Below are positions 1 to 9,445 of a stretch of DNA of 15,776 nt, one piece after another. Below the pieces are notes generated by a model. That model searched no databases. It worked only from the letters and a program-made list of their open reading frames with translations, and had not been told where the DNA came from. Source of the stretch: Lunasporangiospora selenospora (Eukaryota; Mortierellomycota; Mortierellomycetes; Mortierellales; Mortierellaceae); the NCBI GenBank assembly GCA_015680635.1, contig JAABOA010000221.1:1-15776 (forward strand). Reading direction: 5' to 3'. The position numbers were made by a program, and so were the translations under genes. Position 1 is the first letter of the stretch; each line of letters opens with the position of its first letter.

Positions 1-3000
1 GTCGTCATCCTCTGGCCTTGCCTCTGCTCCGATGGCCTTGGACGTTCTTGAGATGACCCCTGCACCTGCTCCCGAGCTTGCTTTCTTTCCCGCTTTAGTC
101 TTCGTTGACGATTCTCTTCACGGTCTCGATTCGCTTGATCTCGGATCAATCGAATCTGCATCCTCTCTTCTGCCAACTCATCACGCCGTTCTCGAAGAAT
201 CAAGAGTGCAATCCGAAGGCGTCGTACAAGCTCAAAGTGCAACTCGCGGAAAGTCATTTGTAGGATCGAAACTCCTCCTTCACTCTTTGGGATATCAACC
301 AACTCTACCTTGGCTGCATTCTCATCTTCTTCATAGCTTCCCCCCTCTCCTACTCCTCCTACTCCTAGTCCCGGAGGCGGACTCTCATCCTGTGGAATAT
401 CATGTTCCTGACCGGTCTCTTTACCCATGGCATTGTACTGGCGCTGCTGTTCCAACCACCGCTGCCTCCACTCCCATCGTACCGTAAGGCGAGGTCGGGG
501 GAAAATATTGAGGTCAAAGTCAAGATCATTATCAAAGTAGAGCCGGAAAGAATCACTCTGGGACTCTTGCTGACTACCGTCAGGCATCGAATCGACCCGG
601 TCGTAATTCTCGGCACTAAGAGAATCGCTGGATCCATGTCGTTCCATTGGGGACCCCTCAGGAGAGCGTTGTTCGGATCCTTGGGGCTGATGGCTCCAGA
701 CTCGACGATGGGGCTGCTTTCGATTCGGCGCCGTTGGATAATAACTTGCCACACGACGCACCTCAAACTTGACAAGTCTTTGCCGATCCTCTGTGTCACT
801 GGGTTCATAAAAGAATTGAGGCGAAAGCGCTTGATGGATCGTCATTGTCACTCGTCTTGGTTTTGTGGCACTATCAATGAATGTCACTAGTCGACCTCGT
901 TGCCCAAAGAGTAGTTTGGTATGGTCCGCAAAGTTCTCCTAAACAAAAAAAACCTACCTGAATCATTCCATTGCTCAGCCGCATAATGGCATGGTTTTTG
1001 TGACCAAAGTCGGTGAGGAAGGGCAGGTCTTTTGTCAAGCTAAAATCATCATAGGCCCATGGTCGGCTCGCAGATAGCCTGTGTAGCATATAAGGCCGAA
1101 ATCGCAGTAATATCCTGACTTTTTTGTCAAATCCAATTGGGTAATTGAACTTTTTGCAATATGTCCGCTCGAGGCTTGACAAAAAGGACGCATCATCCCA
1201 TGGATCTTTGAAATCAATCAACTGTACTCCATCGCTGACGGACCGTCTCTGGTTCTCAAGTTGAACTCTTTCGCCCTGGCTACCACTTTCAGGACCAGAA
1301 TCGGAAGCGGTATTGTAATAGCGAACGGGGAATCGTGTCGGCGTGACAATATTGTTCCGTTCGTCATAAATCACCATCAAATGATGACTGCCCTCATCAT
1401 TCACATCCATCTGGAGTCCTCGGGCCATCGCCTCCCTTGCATCCTGGAGTGACTCTGCAACACCCTTGACCGGAACGTCTCCTGATGAACCCTTTTCTTT
1501 CTGCGCTCCGACCTGGAGTCTCAATGGCTCACTCTTAAACGGTTTCGGAGGTCGTGCTGAGGATTCGGGCTCCTCTTCTTCACGCAGACCAGAGGCACCC
1601 AGTCGCTTTGACTGGTCCTTTGGAGGTACAATGATTTCAATATCACTAGAACGACAATAGAATGGGGAAAAGAAGAAAAAGAAAATGAGAAATGTGAGCG
1701 CCTCAATCATTGGAAGGCACAGGAAACTAACACCCATTCTCTTTCAAAGACTTACTCTCCATTTGGGGAAAGGGCCATAGTTGTCATGTCATTGGCGAGC
1801 ACACCAATCACACCATTCGACAGATGCCAGCCAATACCATACTTTGGATAGTCAACCCATCTGAGTACAAATGTGTCTGGGGGGGTTGGGAAGATAGATT
1901 CGGCATCCCCTTCATCAGTAAGAGCCAGGGGTGGCTCACCAAGAGTTTCCTCCCTTCGTGCTTGGAGCATCTTCTCAAGATAGGATTCGATCTCTCGGTA
2001 ATACCCCTTGGGGGTTGCTGGTGGTGATGACGATTGCCTGGGCCGAGTCATTCCTTCTCCCTGCTCCTGCCTTTCTTCTAACAGGGGTTGCTCATTCCCG
2101 TGTACTTCCTCGTTTATCCGGAGGCCAGTGGGCTCATGTGGCTCGAGCTTTACCTCTGGGTGGGGTAAATGATCCACCTCTCGTAAACCTTGCTGGGACT
2201 GTGCCTGTGACGGGGGCCCTGCCTGTAAAGGAGACTGGAGCGCTTGTTTAGCTGTCTGAGATCGTTGCCCGTTATGCCCCTCTCGCTGCCACGGTTCATG
2301 ATGGAGGGAGAACGAAGTCGTCACACAGCTCAAGGAAGGTACCTCAACATGATCCTGCTCATCCAAGGGACCCCCAGATGTCATGCCTGCCATCGTCGTC
2401 TCGTTGATATACTTGCTCTGTTGATTGTTCGCGTTGGAGAGCATGCCAGAAGCAGATTCGGCCTCGGCCCCTTCTTGTCGAGTATTCTCTTGGTCTTGGT
2501 TCAACTTGATGAGATGCTGCTCTTGTTGGGCAAGGTTGTCTCGATCCTGCTCTTGACGTTGCGAGTGTACATTCGAGCGTTGCTGTTGAGAACGTAGCCC
2601 AAGGTTAACCATTGAGGAAGAGTTGGAGCCATTTCCTTCCGATTTGACAGCAGCGGGATAGTTCTGGGGAATAGTCTGAGCTTCACTCTGATTGCTGTCT
2701 TGCTCCATCGCAGATGGGGTCCTTGAGTACTGAGGAGGACTCGAAATTTTGGTTGCAGTCGGTGATGTTGAAGCTTGCCTTGGGCGAGACGCACTGTCGC
2801 GGACAGACGAGATTCGGAGGTTCTTTTGCTGCAAAGTCTTTTGTCGTCGAAGTTGGAGAGGTCGCGCAGGTGGCGGAAGATCAACATTTTCTCCAGATTT
2901 AGGCTCGGTTTCTTCGGTTTTCGTGGGGGCTTGTAGACGAAAGTACGCATTCTCGGTACTGGTGCTTAGCATTTGGACGTCATCCAGCTCTGAGGTCGCC

Positions 3001-6000
3001 ATTCCACCAATAGGGTGGCTCTTGGATGGACGGTCCGCCAACGAGAAGGGCGATACGTCGCGGCTGCCCTGAAATTGACCGCGACCCAAAAGCTGATCGC
3101 GATGAGATGTACTGGTCAAAACTGGACTTGTATCCATCGGCTCGCTGAGATTGTAGTCTGTTCCTGATTGCTGCAGACTCGAGAGTTTTTGAAGCTTTGA
3201 GGCTTGACGAAGAGAAGGAGATGAAGGTGTATGAAGCAAAGTGTGAAAACGGGGTTGTTGAGATTGTTGTGGTAATGGCTGAGAAGGATGGTGGCGAAGG
3301 GTCCGTGGCATGGAGGGACCCGCCGGGGTATTTTGCGTCGATGCTGATGACAAAAGAGACCGCCGCTGCGAATACTGCTGAGTTGGTGAGGCCTGGTCGG
3401 GGCCAGATATGGACGAAAATCCGTGGTGCGACTGAAGATTATTTGTTCCTGACGGAGAGATCGTTACCCTCGTCATCCGTGGCGATCCAAGCGGCCTAGC
3501 TATACTTGACTCCTCTTTAGGCTGAACATCTTGGGTCTGCGGCCTTGGTGGGGTAATCGAAGATCCCAGTTTAGCTTGACTATTGGTGTCACCCATCTCC
3601 ATGTCCAGTTCCATGGAGAAATCAAGGTCCATGGCAGATTGGTTCCCTGTCTTCCTGGTTGTGGCTGTATCCTGCAGGAGTGAAGATGGGCGAGCTTTCC
3701 GCTTTCCGTCAGTTTCTGATGAAGATGGGGGTCTAATGGCACTTTGAACACTTGCTGCACTCGCAGTGCCGGTTGCCCTTTCTACATGTTGTTGAGATCC
3801 AGAGTCTTGACCAAAAACCAAAGGTGATGTGCCACCCTGCGAGTAGGGTGTTCGCGAAGATCCTTGAAGAGCAGAAAGATCAAATGCTGAACCACTTGCT
3901 GAACCGCCATTTGGTAGTTTTGGTGAGGGGGAAGGTTGTGATGATGGAAAGCTACTCCGTAGTGGAGTCGAAGCAGTTATATCCGCACTGGCAAGGGCCC
4001 GAGTTGACTGTTGAGAAGATCCGCTGAGTGTCTGATTACTGATACGTGACCTTGGAACAGGGAGTCTAGATGATAACGTAACAGGGAGCGCAATCGAGGC
4101 AGAAGTGCTCATTTCCTGTCGTGGACGTGCGGTCACTCTTCCTTGTCCAATACTAAGTGGACTGCCACCTATGCCAGATAAATGTGCTTGCTGATGCTGA
4201 AGTGCAGTTCTGGAGTGAAGAGAAGTTCCGCGATCTTGGGTCAAATCGTATTGGCTGCTTTGAAATCGATTCATGGCTGATGCGCTATTGCCAATTATCG
4301 AGGACGTCGTGTTATTCATGGGCTGGTATGACTGTGCTTGCCCACGTTGAAGATGGCTTGGGCCTTGCTTATCGCCTCGAATCACATTTACTGTCCGGAT
4401 CTCTGACACTACGCGATCGCCTTCAATAAACTCCATCTTCACCTGCTCTCCAAATTGAAAGTGAGGACTTGCTGGGGTAGTAGGCGCTGAAGGAGAAGAC
4501 TCCTGTCTTGAAGTGGATGACCCCTGGGCAGTCGGTTTTATACTCCGGTAGAGGCGCTTCCTTGGCGCATGGGTCATTGGTTCTTCTGCAGGATGCGATT
4601 CAAGGTTGTTGGTAGCGCCATCTGGTGACTTTCGCGTGCGTACAGCTGAAGGAGGGATCTCGCCGAATGAAGTTTGATCATAATGTAATTGCTGGCGTGC
4701 CTGCTGAGGTTGATTGCTCTCATCGCGACCATCCGGCTTAATGGCGTCTAACTGACCCTCAGTACCTGGGGCACTCACACCTCCTGCGTTTGATGATGCT
4801 TCGGTGGAGCCTAGTGGAGCTCCTTCCAGCCCTGCCTTGAATTGTGCCTCCTGAACCTGAAAGTTTGGTGCCTTTGTGAGTGTACTCTTGCTCAATTTAT
4901 CCGGACAGTATCCTGACGCGAAAAACGGATGTTTAATTACGTCCGCAACTGATGGACGCGAAGCTATCAAGGGGGAAAAAAGGATGTGATTTTGAAAACA
5001 AAGAGGTTAACTGAAAGTGACCTAAAATTAAACCATGAACTTGTCTATCGTGCCATTGGTCAAGCCCTGTCTTCTCGTCATACCTGGAGTTGGATCTAAA
5101 AAGGATCGGACAAGGCTCTTTGCTTCCTCTGAGAGTGGTACCTCGTCAGGGAATGCATAGTTGTTGTCACGGATTTTTCTATAAGAGTCGAATTAACAAG
5201 TTAGATGGGCGAATGGTGAATGGTGACATGGGCTGCAAAGCAGTCAAGTGGTCGGCTCATACTTGTAAATGGCTTTAACATCGCTCGTTTGGAATGGAGG
5301 TTTTCCAATCAAAAGGGTGTACCTATTATTACGATATGATTTAAACAAACGGTTACAGAAGAATTCAAACATCTAAAAAGAGGATAAAACCTCATAAGGT
5401 AAAGGCGAAAGCGATTCAAACAGAGGTCTACACTTACATAATAACACCGATAGACCAAAGATCGACTTCATAGCTGTGTCCGTTGGCTGTATCAAACAGA
5501 ATCTCTGGGGCAATGTAGTTGGGCGTTCCACATACCGTTCTAGACAAGGAAATAATAAAGAAGACTGTAAGTTGAGGACTCTGTGTCTAGTGTTTTTCAG
5601 TGGTACATACAATACCCAAGTAAAGAGTGACTTTTTTTTGGAATCTTTGGCGTACTTTTTGCGTTCTCCATCCTGAATCACAGCTGCAAGTCCAAAGTCT
5701 CCAATCCGGACATGAAGTTCTTCCGTCAAAAAGATGTTACCAAGCTTCAAATCACGATGGACAACTTGACGACTATGCATATATGCACATCCTGAAACAA
5801 TCTCCTTCATGTAAAAACGGACTTCTGGTTCGGTAAGTCTTTTTCGAGCCCTGATAAGCTCCATTAGTGTCTAAATGATTAAAGGACCAAGAATGACTTT
5901 TCCATTATTAGCAGCACATCAATGCGTTCAACGTCATCTACAAAATGAAAATATGAATTAATGGGCAGTCTCCTCTTGAGACACGGCTAAAAGTATCTTG

Positions 6001-7238
6001 CCTTGTTTGAACACAACTCTAGAACCAGATATACAAGATCGTCATCCTCAAAACAGTTGTAGTATTTGACAATGAAGTCATTCACCATGCCTTGATGAAT
6101 TTTGATTTCTGTAAAAAGCTACAAGTTTTTAAATGACATTACATTTCGATAAGTATTACTATCCATGAACGACGGTGGTTTATCTTTTTGATTTCTAGGG
6201 AATTGACGGAGCAAGCAGAGTAGGAAAAAAAAGGGTCAACCAGTACCTTTTGTTTGGTCTTAAATGATAGTAAATCGGCCTTTTGAATAACTTTAACCGC
6301 ATAGCCACGATTGTTGGGGTCAATGACCTTGTAGCAACTAGCAAATCCACCCTATTGTACCATCAAAGAAGGAATCAATTGCTCCATATCAATATCAGAT
6401 TTCTGTCATATTGGCATCTGGGCTATTGAAACCAACATTATCCATGAATAATTACCTCTCCAAGGGACTGGCCACGGGTATAGGTGATCTGGGAATTGTG
6501 GTCAGTGATGACGCTTGGAGGAGCGATCCTTGGAGCCTTGTCCTTTCTTTGAGTCCTTTGTCGGTTTCCAGTCTGGGTAGTCCCAGTAACGCCAGTAACA
6601 CCAGTCTGCATCGTAGTCGCTGTTGCTGTCATTGCGGCACCTGTGGTCGAAGCAGCAGCGACCCCTCCTGGCATGACATTGGTGTATGCTGATGAGTAGA
6701 CTTCATGGCGCGCCCTTGCTAGCTGATGCTGCTGCACACGAGACTGGCCCAATTCCGTTCTCGGATTCACTGGTATACTGGGGATAATGCCCTGATGTTG
6801 ATGTGATGTTTGGGCGAATGGAGAGTTGATTGAACGTGGCGATTGTTGTGATTGTTGGGCCGATGGTGAAGATAGAAAATGCTGACCATCAAGACGATTT
6901 GAGAGAGGTAGCTGGTACTGAAGTCGTCGCCCTGTGGGACCCGATGATCCCGGAGATCCCATTGCTGGACCAGAAGGTGAAATAGATGGAGAGAGGCCTG
7001 AACGCGGCCTGGACATGCCACCAACTGGAGCAGGGATAACCATCCGAGATGGTGCCGTAGGAGCAGAGTTAGGTACAGTAGAAGCTGCTATTGTGGGTGA
7101 GGATGGAGAGGAGGAGATAGTGGGCGACTGGTGGCGTCTAGTAGTGGATCCAGATCCCGAGGCGCGATCCTGGGCTGGCTCTGATGGGTGTTGAGCCTGT
7201 GGTCGTCGGGGCTCTGTTGATGGCGTGGCGTGAGACAT
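1..7238 (-). CDS. PLK1: Polo-like kinase (PLK1/Cdc5/Plo1 class), giant form, 3'-truncated by the window edge
   Basis: Mitotic Ser/Thr kinase with an N-terminal catalytic domain and a C-terminal polo-box domain. Exons inferred by conservation and splice sites: 7238-6456, 6351-6247, 6118-6002, 5870-5656, 5539-5438, 5322-5263, 5178-5084, 4963-1756, 1645-958, 938-<1. All phases agree. The ATG at 7238 is the first in frame. Residues 1-245 are Ser/Pro/Gln-rich. Kinase domain about 250-507: Gly loop GEGGFA (260-265), Lys281 in AVK, Glu300, HRDLKLGN (Asp375), DFG (393-395), activation-loop Thr408 in [10 protein letters not shown] (equivalent to PLK1 Thr210), APE (417-419), HPFF (504-507). A disordered linker of about 1000 residues follows. 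Polo box 1 starts near Trp1528 ([13 protein letters not shown]) and resumes at [13 protein letters not shown] (1736). Polo box 2 holds LSNGMIQ, then DHTKLL with the phosphopeptide pincer His1797/Lys1799. A helix resembling the final PLK helix lies near 2020, then a charged, probably coiled-coil tail runs off the window. At least 2103 residues; human PLK1 has 603. Oddities: one GC-AG intron and one 19-nt intron. Confidence 0.93.
939..957 (-). other. Candidate 19-nt intron in polo box 2
   Basis: Minus strand: ATTCAG|GTAGGT, a run of eight T, then GTTTAG|GAGAAC. Removing these 19 bases joins LSNGMIQ to [10 protein letters not shown], which reconstructs the conserved polo box 2 strands. Without removal the frame ends at a TGA (874-876) after about 27 unrelated residues. 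The acceptor could also lie three bases further on (22-nt intron). No branch-point sequence fits inside. Removal is supported by conservation on both sides and by a 312-codon open frame afterwards. Confidence 0.6.
5871..6001 (-). other. GC-AG intron in the PLK kinase domain
   Basis: The exon ending in LELCSNK (6002) must join [12 protein letters not shown] (starting 5870) to give the conserved hinge and alpha-D/E region of Polo kinases. The donor read on the minus strand is AAG|GCAAGA and the acceptor is CATTTAG|ACA. No GT donor keeps the frame and the conserved residues. AAG|GCAAG is the usual strong context for rare GC donors. A likely branch site, GCTAAT, lies in the 3' half of the intron. 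The other PLK introns begin with GT. Confidence 0.85.
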
Positions 7239-7740
7239 GGATGGGCTCGATGGGCAAAGGATGGTCGCAGCCTGCGGACACCAGCCAAACAAATATGCTC
7301 GATCTTGGAAGGGGCCACTGACGACAAAAGGGGGCGGGGAGGGGGGGAGAAAGTGACAGATGCCCAGATGGCGATGGCTAGACCACAGGAACAAGTCATC
7401 GAGGGAGGAAAAAAAAATGTCGCCGTCACGCGCAGTGCATGCACCAGCTCCTCTGTAATCAGGTCGTAATCAGACCACGAAACGATTGTGTCTGGGACAA
7501 ACTCAGGTACGACGGTGCCTCAACAAATGGAATGTCTAAGAGAGTTAGACTTTGCCCACCACAGTGAGGTATGGCTGCGAGGACCAGCTGACAGCCATAG
7601 GAGCCATACCCTGGTAGCCCAATGAGGAATCACAAAAAGAAATAAAGGAGCCCTGAGAGCCACGCTACGCCCCTGAAGTAAAAAAAAAATTAAGAAAAAC
7701 TTTAGTCTCTCCATCCGTTTCCCTTATTGTTTTTTTTCCA

Positions 7741-8139
7741 ATGGGGTACGAACTAGGTCGACGCGTTGTCAATGATCCTAGGCTGTTCAAAGCCACGGTT
7801 TACATAGCTGGTCGCCAAGCCAGACTTTTGCTCGGCTGGGTTCCCAGCCAGCAGGTACGTCTATCCTCGGTTCGGCTTGAAAATCGAGCGAAGCGAGGCG
7901 GAGTAATGAGAGCGGGCTCCAGCTATAATGCTAAGGAAAGGGGGTGGGGAGGGATAAGAATGGGGGTGCTCAGGCATGCAGTGAATCTCCGTCAGAGAAA
8001 CTTGAGGGGAATCAAGCTTCTTCCAGGGCTAGCAGCCTATTTCTCGCCAGAACAGATCAAGGACCGACCGATTTTCTCGGCCCAATATGCAGCTGATTAC
8101 GCGTATCGACGACTGTCTGGTCATGTCTCGCCGCTTTGA
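7741..8139 (+). other. Unrecognised 132-codon open frame, doubtful gene
   Basis: An ATG follows a run of eight T and opens 132 codons to TGA. The product is Arg/Gly-rich with no motif, signal peptide or family resemblance that I can see. It lies wholly in the PLK/ABCG intergenic region, and a frame of this length can arise by chance in GC-balanced DNA. It could be an exon of an unseen gene or part of a long non-coding transcript. I do not assert that it is expressed. Confidence 0.12.
7834..7849. repeat. Short perfect inverted repeat
   Basis: GGCTGGG TT CCCAGCC: seven-base arms around a two-base centre, so only a strained hairpin as DNA. It could be a palindromic binding site. Further CTGG/CCAG pairs lie just upstream (7808-7823). 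No function is assigned. Confidence 0.4.
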
Positions 8140-9094
8140 GGACTGTAGACTGGTACAAACGAGTACGCAAGAAAGCAATGTTGGGGCATGACCCCCACCC
8201 CTGAAGTCATGCGGCTAGAATCGATAACAATGGGCAGGCTTTCAACTAACAACGGGTTTGTGATTATCCATGATACTGACCGGAATGTAAAAGGACCGAT
8301 GAGGGAGTTGCGCTGCAAGAATGTGAACAGTTGTGGTCAGACTTGACGCGTAATCCAATGTCACACCGCCCAGCGCTTTAGTCTCCCAAAATGGCCAAGT
8401 AGTAGACCTGGTCCCTGTAACATGCCACACAACAGGAGCCCAATCAACGTTACTCAGTCCTAATCAAGTCGTCAACACTTGGCCCATGCCCGTGCCATGT
8501 GTGATGGCCAAGTCCCTGTCCACAAACATTGCTGTCTATTTGAGCGTACGTTCGTCATAGACACATGGCAACAGGTCCTACTTTGGCCTTGCCGCACGAC
8601 CAAACGAGGTACTGCTTGGCAAAAGAGGACCCCGACTTCCGACCGTTGGCATGTGAATTTGTCTGAGCGCCTGGATAGAATGGGCAATTGAAATAGAGGG
8701 TACGACGCAACCTACCCAGTCCAACCTAAAATGCTCACGCTGTGCAATCATGCCCATAGATACACACATTGTCCCTGTATTTTACGTCGAGCAAAGAAGG
8801 GCCGTGGGATGTTTTGATCTGCCAGATTTGTAGGGTTGTAGATCACCCTTGGCGTCTCTCGGAACGGTAGGCAAGTCGATGTTCAACACTTCTCACGTAG
8901 GGGGAGGCGCACGCGTCATGCGGAACACAGTCGGACCCGAGGGGAAAACTGGCCGGGACGGAGAGCAGAAAGCAGCCTCGACGAGGTCGGGCGAAGGTAG
9001 TTGGGGCAAGAGCGCACGCCAAGTACATCGCGAATACATGGAATGGCTCTCATCTAACCAACCGTCGGCAGTTGTAATAATAAGGAGCAGTGTC

Positions 9095-9103
9095 TATAAA
9101 AGG
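9095..9103 (+). promoter_or_regulatory. TATA box of the ABCG gene
   Basis: TATAAAAGG is a strong TATA-box match in the expected orientation. It lies 343 bp before the ABCG start codon and implies a transcription start near 9125-9130 and a leader of about 320 nt. The sequence downstream turns strongly pyrimidine-rich, as fungal leaders often do. Confidence 0.6.
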
Positions 9104-9124
9104 ACAAGCATGTTGCTTCAGTTT

Positions 9125-9445
9125 GTTTGCCCTCAACTGCTCGTGCTTTTCACTTAATCTCGTCTGCCTACAAGTTTGCTCGTTTGCTCGCCATCTTTCT
9201 TCATCACCCTACCTGTCATTCTGCTTCATCCGACCCTCATTCGACATCTGTTGGAATTGGACTTCACATTCATTCGACATCGACTCGACATTCTGCATAA
9301 CGATCTCCAAGAGTTCGTGCTCATCTATTTCTTAGTTGGACAGCCGAGCTGCGTCTGCGCTCTTTCAGTCTCTTGGCTCGACTCTTGTCCAGCTGGACCC
9401 ATTGCCACTCCCTCCCGCCTATTAGCCACTGTCTAATACCCAAAC
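9125..9445 (+). promoter_or_regulatory. Predicted pyrimidine-rich 5' leader of the ABCG gene
   Basis: Rich in C and T on the plus strand, with a tandem TTTGCTCG (about 9174-9190) and three TCGACAT copies (about 9241, 9274 and 9286). It ends in CCCAAACATGG, a good start context. No stop-free ATG frame extends into the coding exon; the frame covering 9176-9436 stops before it. Leader extent is inferred from the TATA box. Confidence 0.45.

Larger units (their letters stand above)
7239..9445. other. Divergent intergenic region between PLK and ABCG genes
   Basis: About 2.2 kb separates the two divergent start codons, so it should hold both promoters. No conserved protein could be recognised in any frame. 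It contains four ACGCGT hexamers (7761, 8099, 8346, 8911), CCAAT pentamers near 8355 and 8440, a 7-bp hairpin at 7834-7849, a TATA box at 9095 and a pyrimidine-rich stretch before the ABCG start. No tRNA with both internal promoter boxes and a foldable T-stem was found. The longest open frame is 7741-8139 on the plus strand. Confidence 0.7.

Noticed and set aside
32-890. Plus-strand open frames of about 150 codons opposite the last PLK exon.
   Set aside because: They lie antisense to a conserved coding exon and show no family motif; they are reverse-strand shadows.
874-957. An unspliced end of the PLK reading frame stopping at 874.
   Set aside because: The read-through residues after LSNGMIQ match nothing in polo boxes, while the other frame restores DHTKLL and stays open for 312 codons.
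1646-1737. A minus-strand frame that looks like a signal peptide ([20 protein letters not shown]) ahead of the polo-box region.
   Set aside because: It is translated from the intron between 1755 and 1646. Its hydrophobic look comes from the T-rich polypyrimidine tract, and splicing GA|T joins the polo box 1 exons in frame.
1824-4429. Many plus-strand open frames of 60-117 codons.
   Set aside because: All are antisense to the single 3.2-kb PLK exon, whose composition leaves few stops on the opposite strand.
7780-7800. A GTTCAAAGCC string resembling a tRNA B-box.
   Set aside because: No matching T-stem, A-box or acceptor stem can be formed around it.
8472-9028. Overlapping open frames of 60-100 codons on both strands.
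   Set aside because: They lack recognisable motifs, overlap each other on both strands and are of the length expected by chance in this base composition.
9176-9436. An open frame before the ABCG start with hydrophobic stretches (for example SFFITLPVILLH), considered as a missing signal peptide.
   Set aside because: It has no ATG start, ends at a stop before 9446 and lies in the pyrimidine-rich leader; no donor joins it convincingly to the Cys-rich exons.
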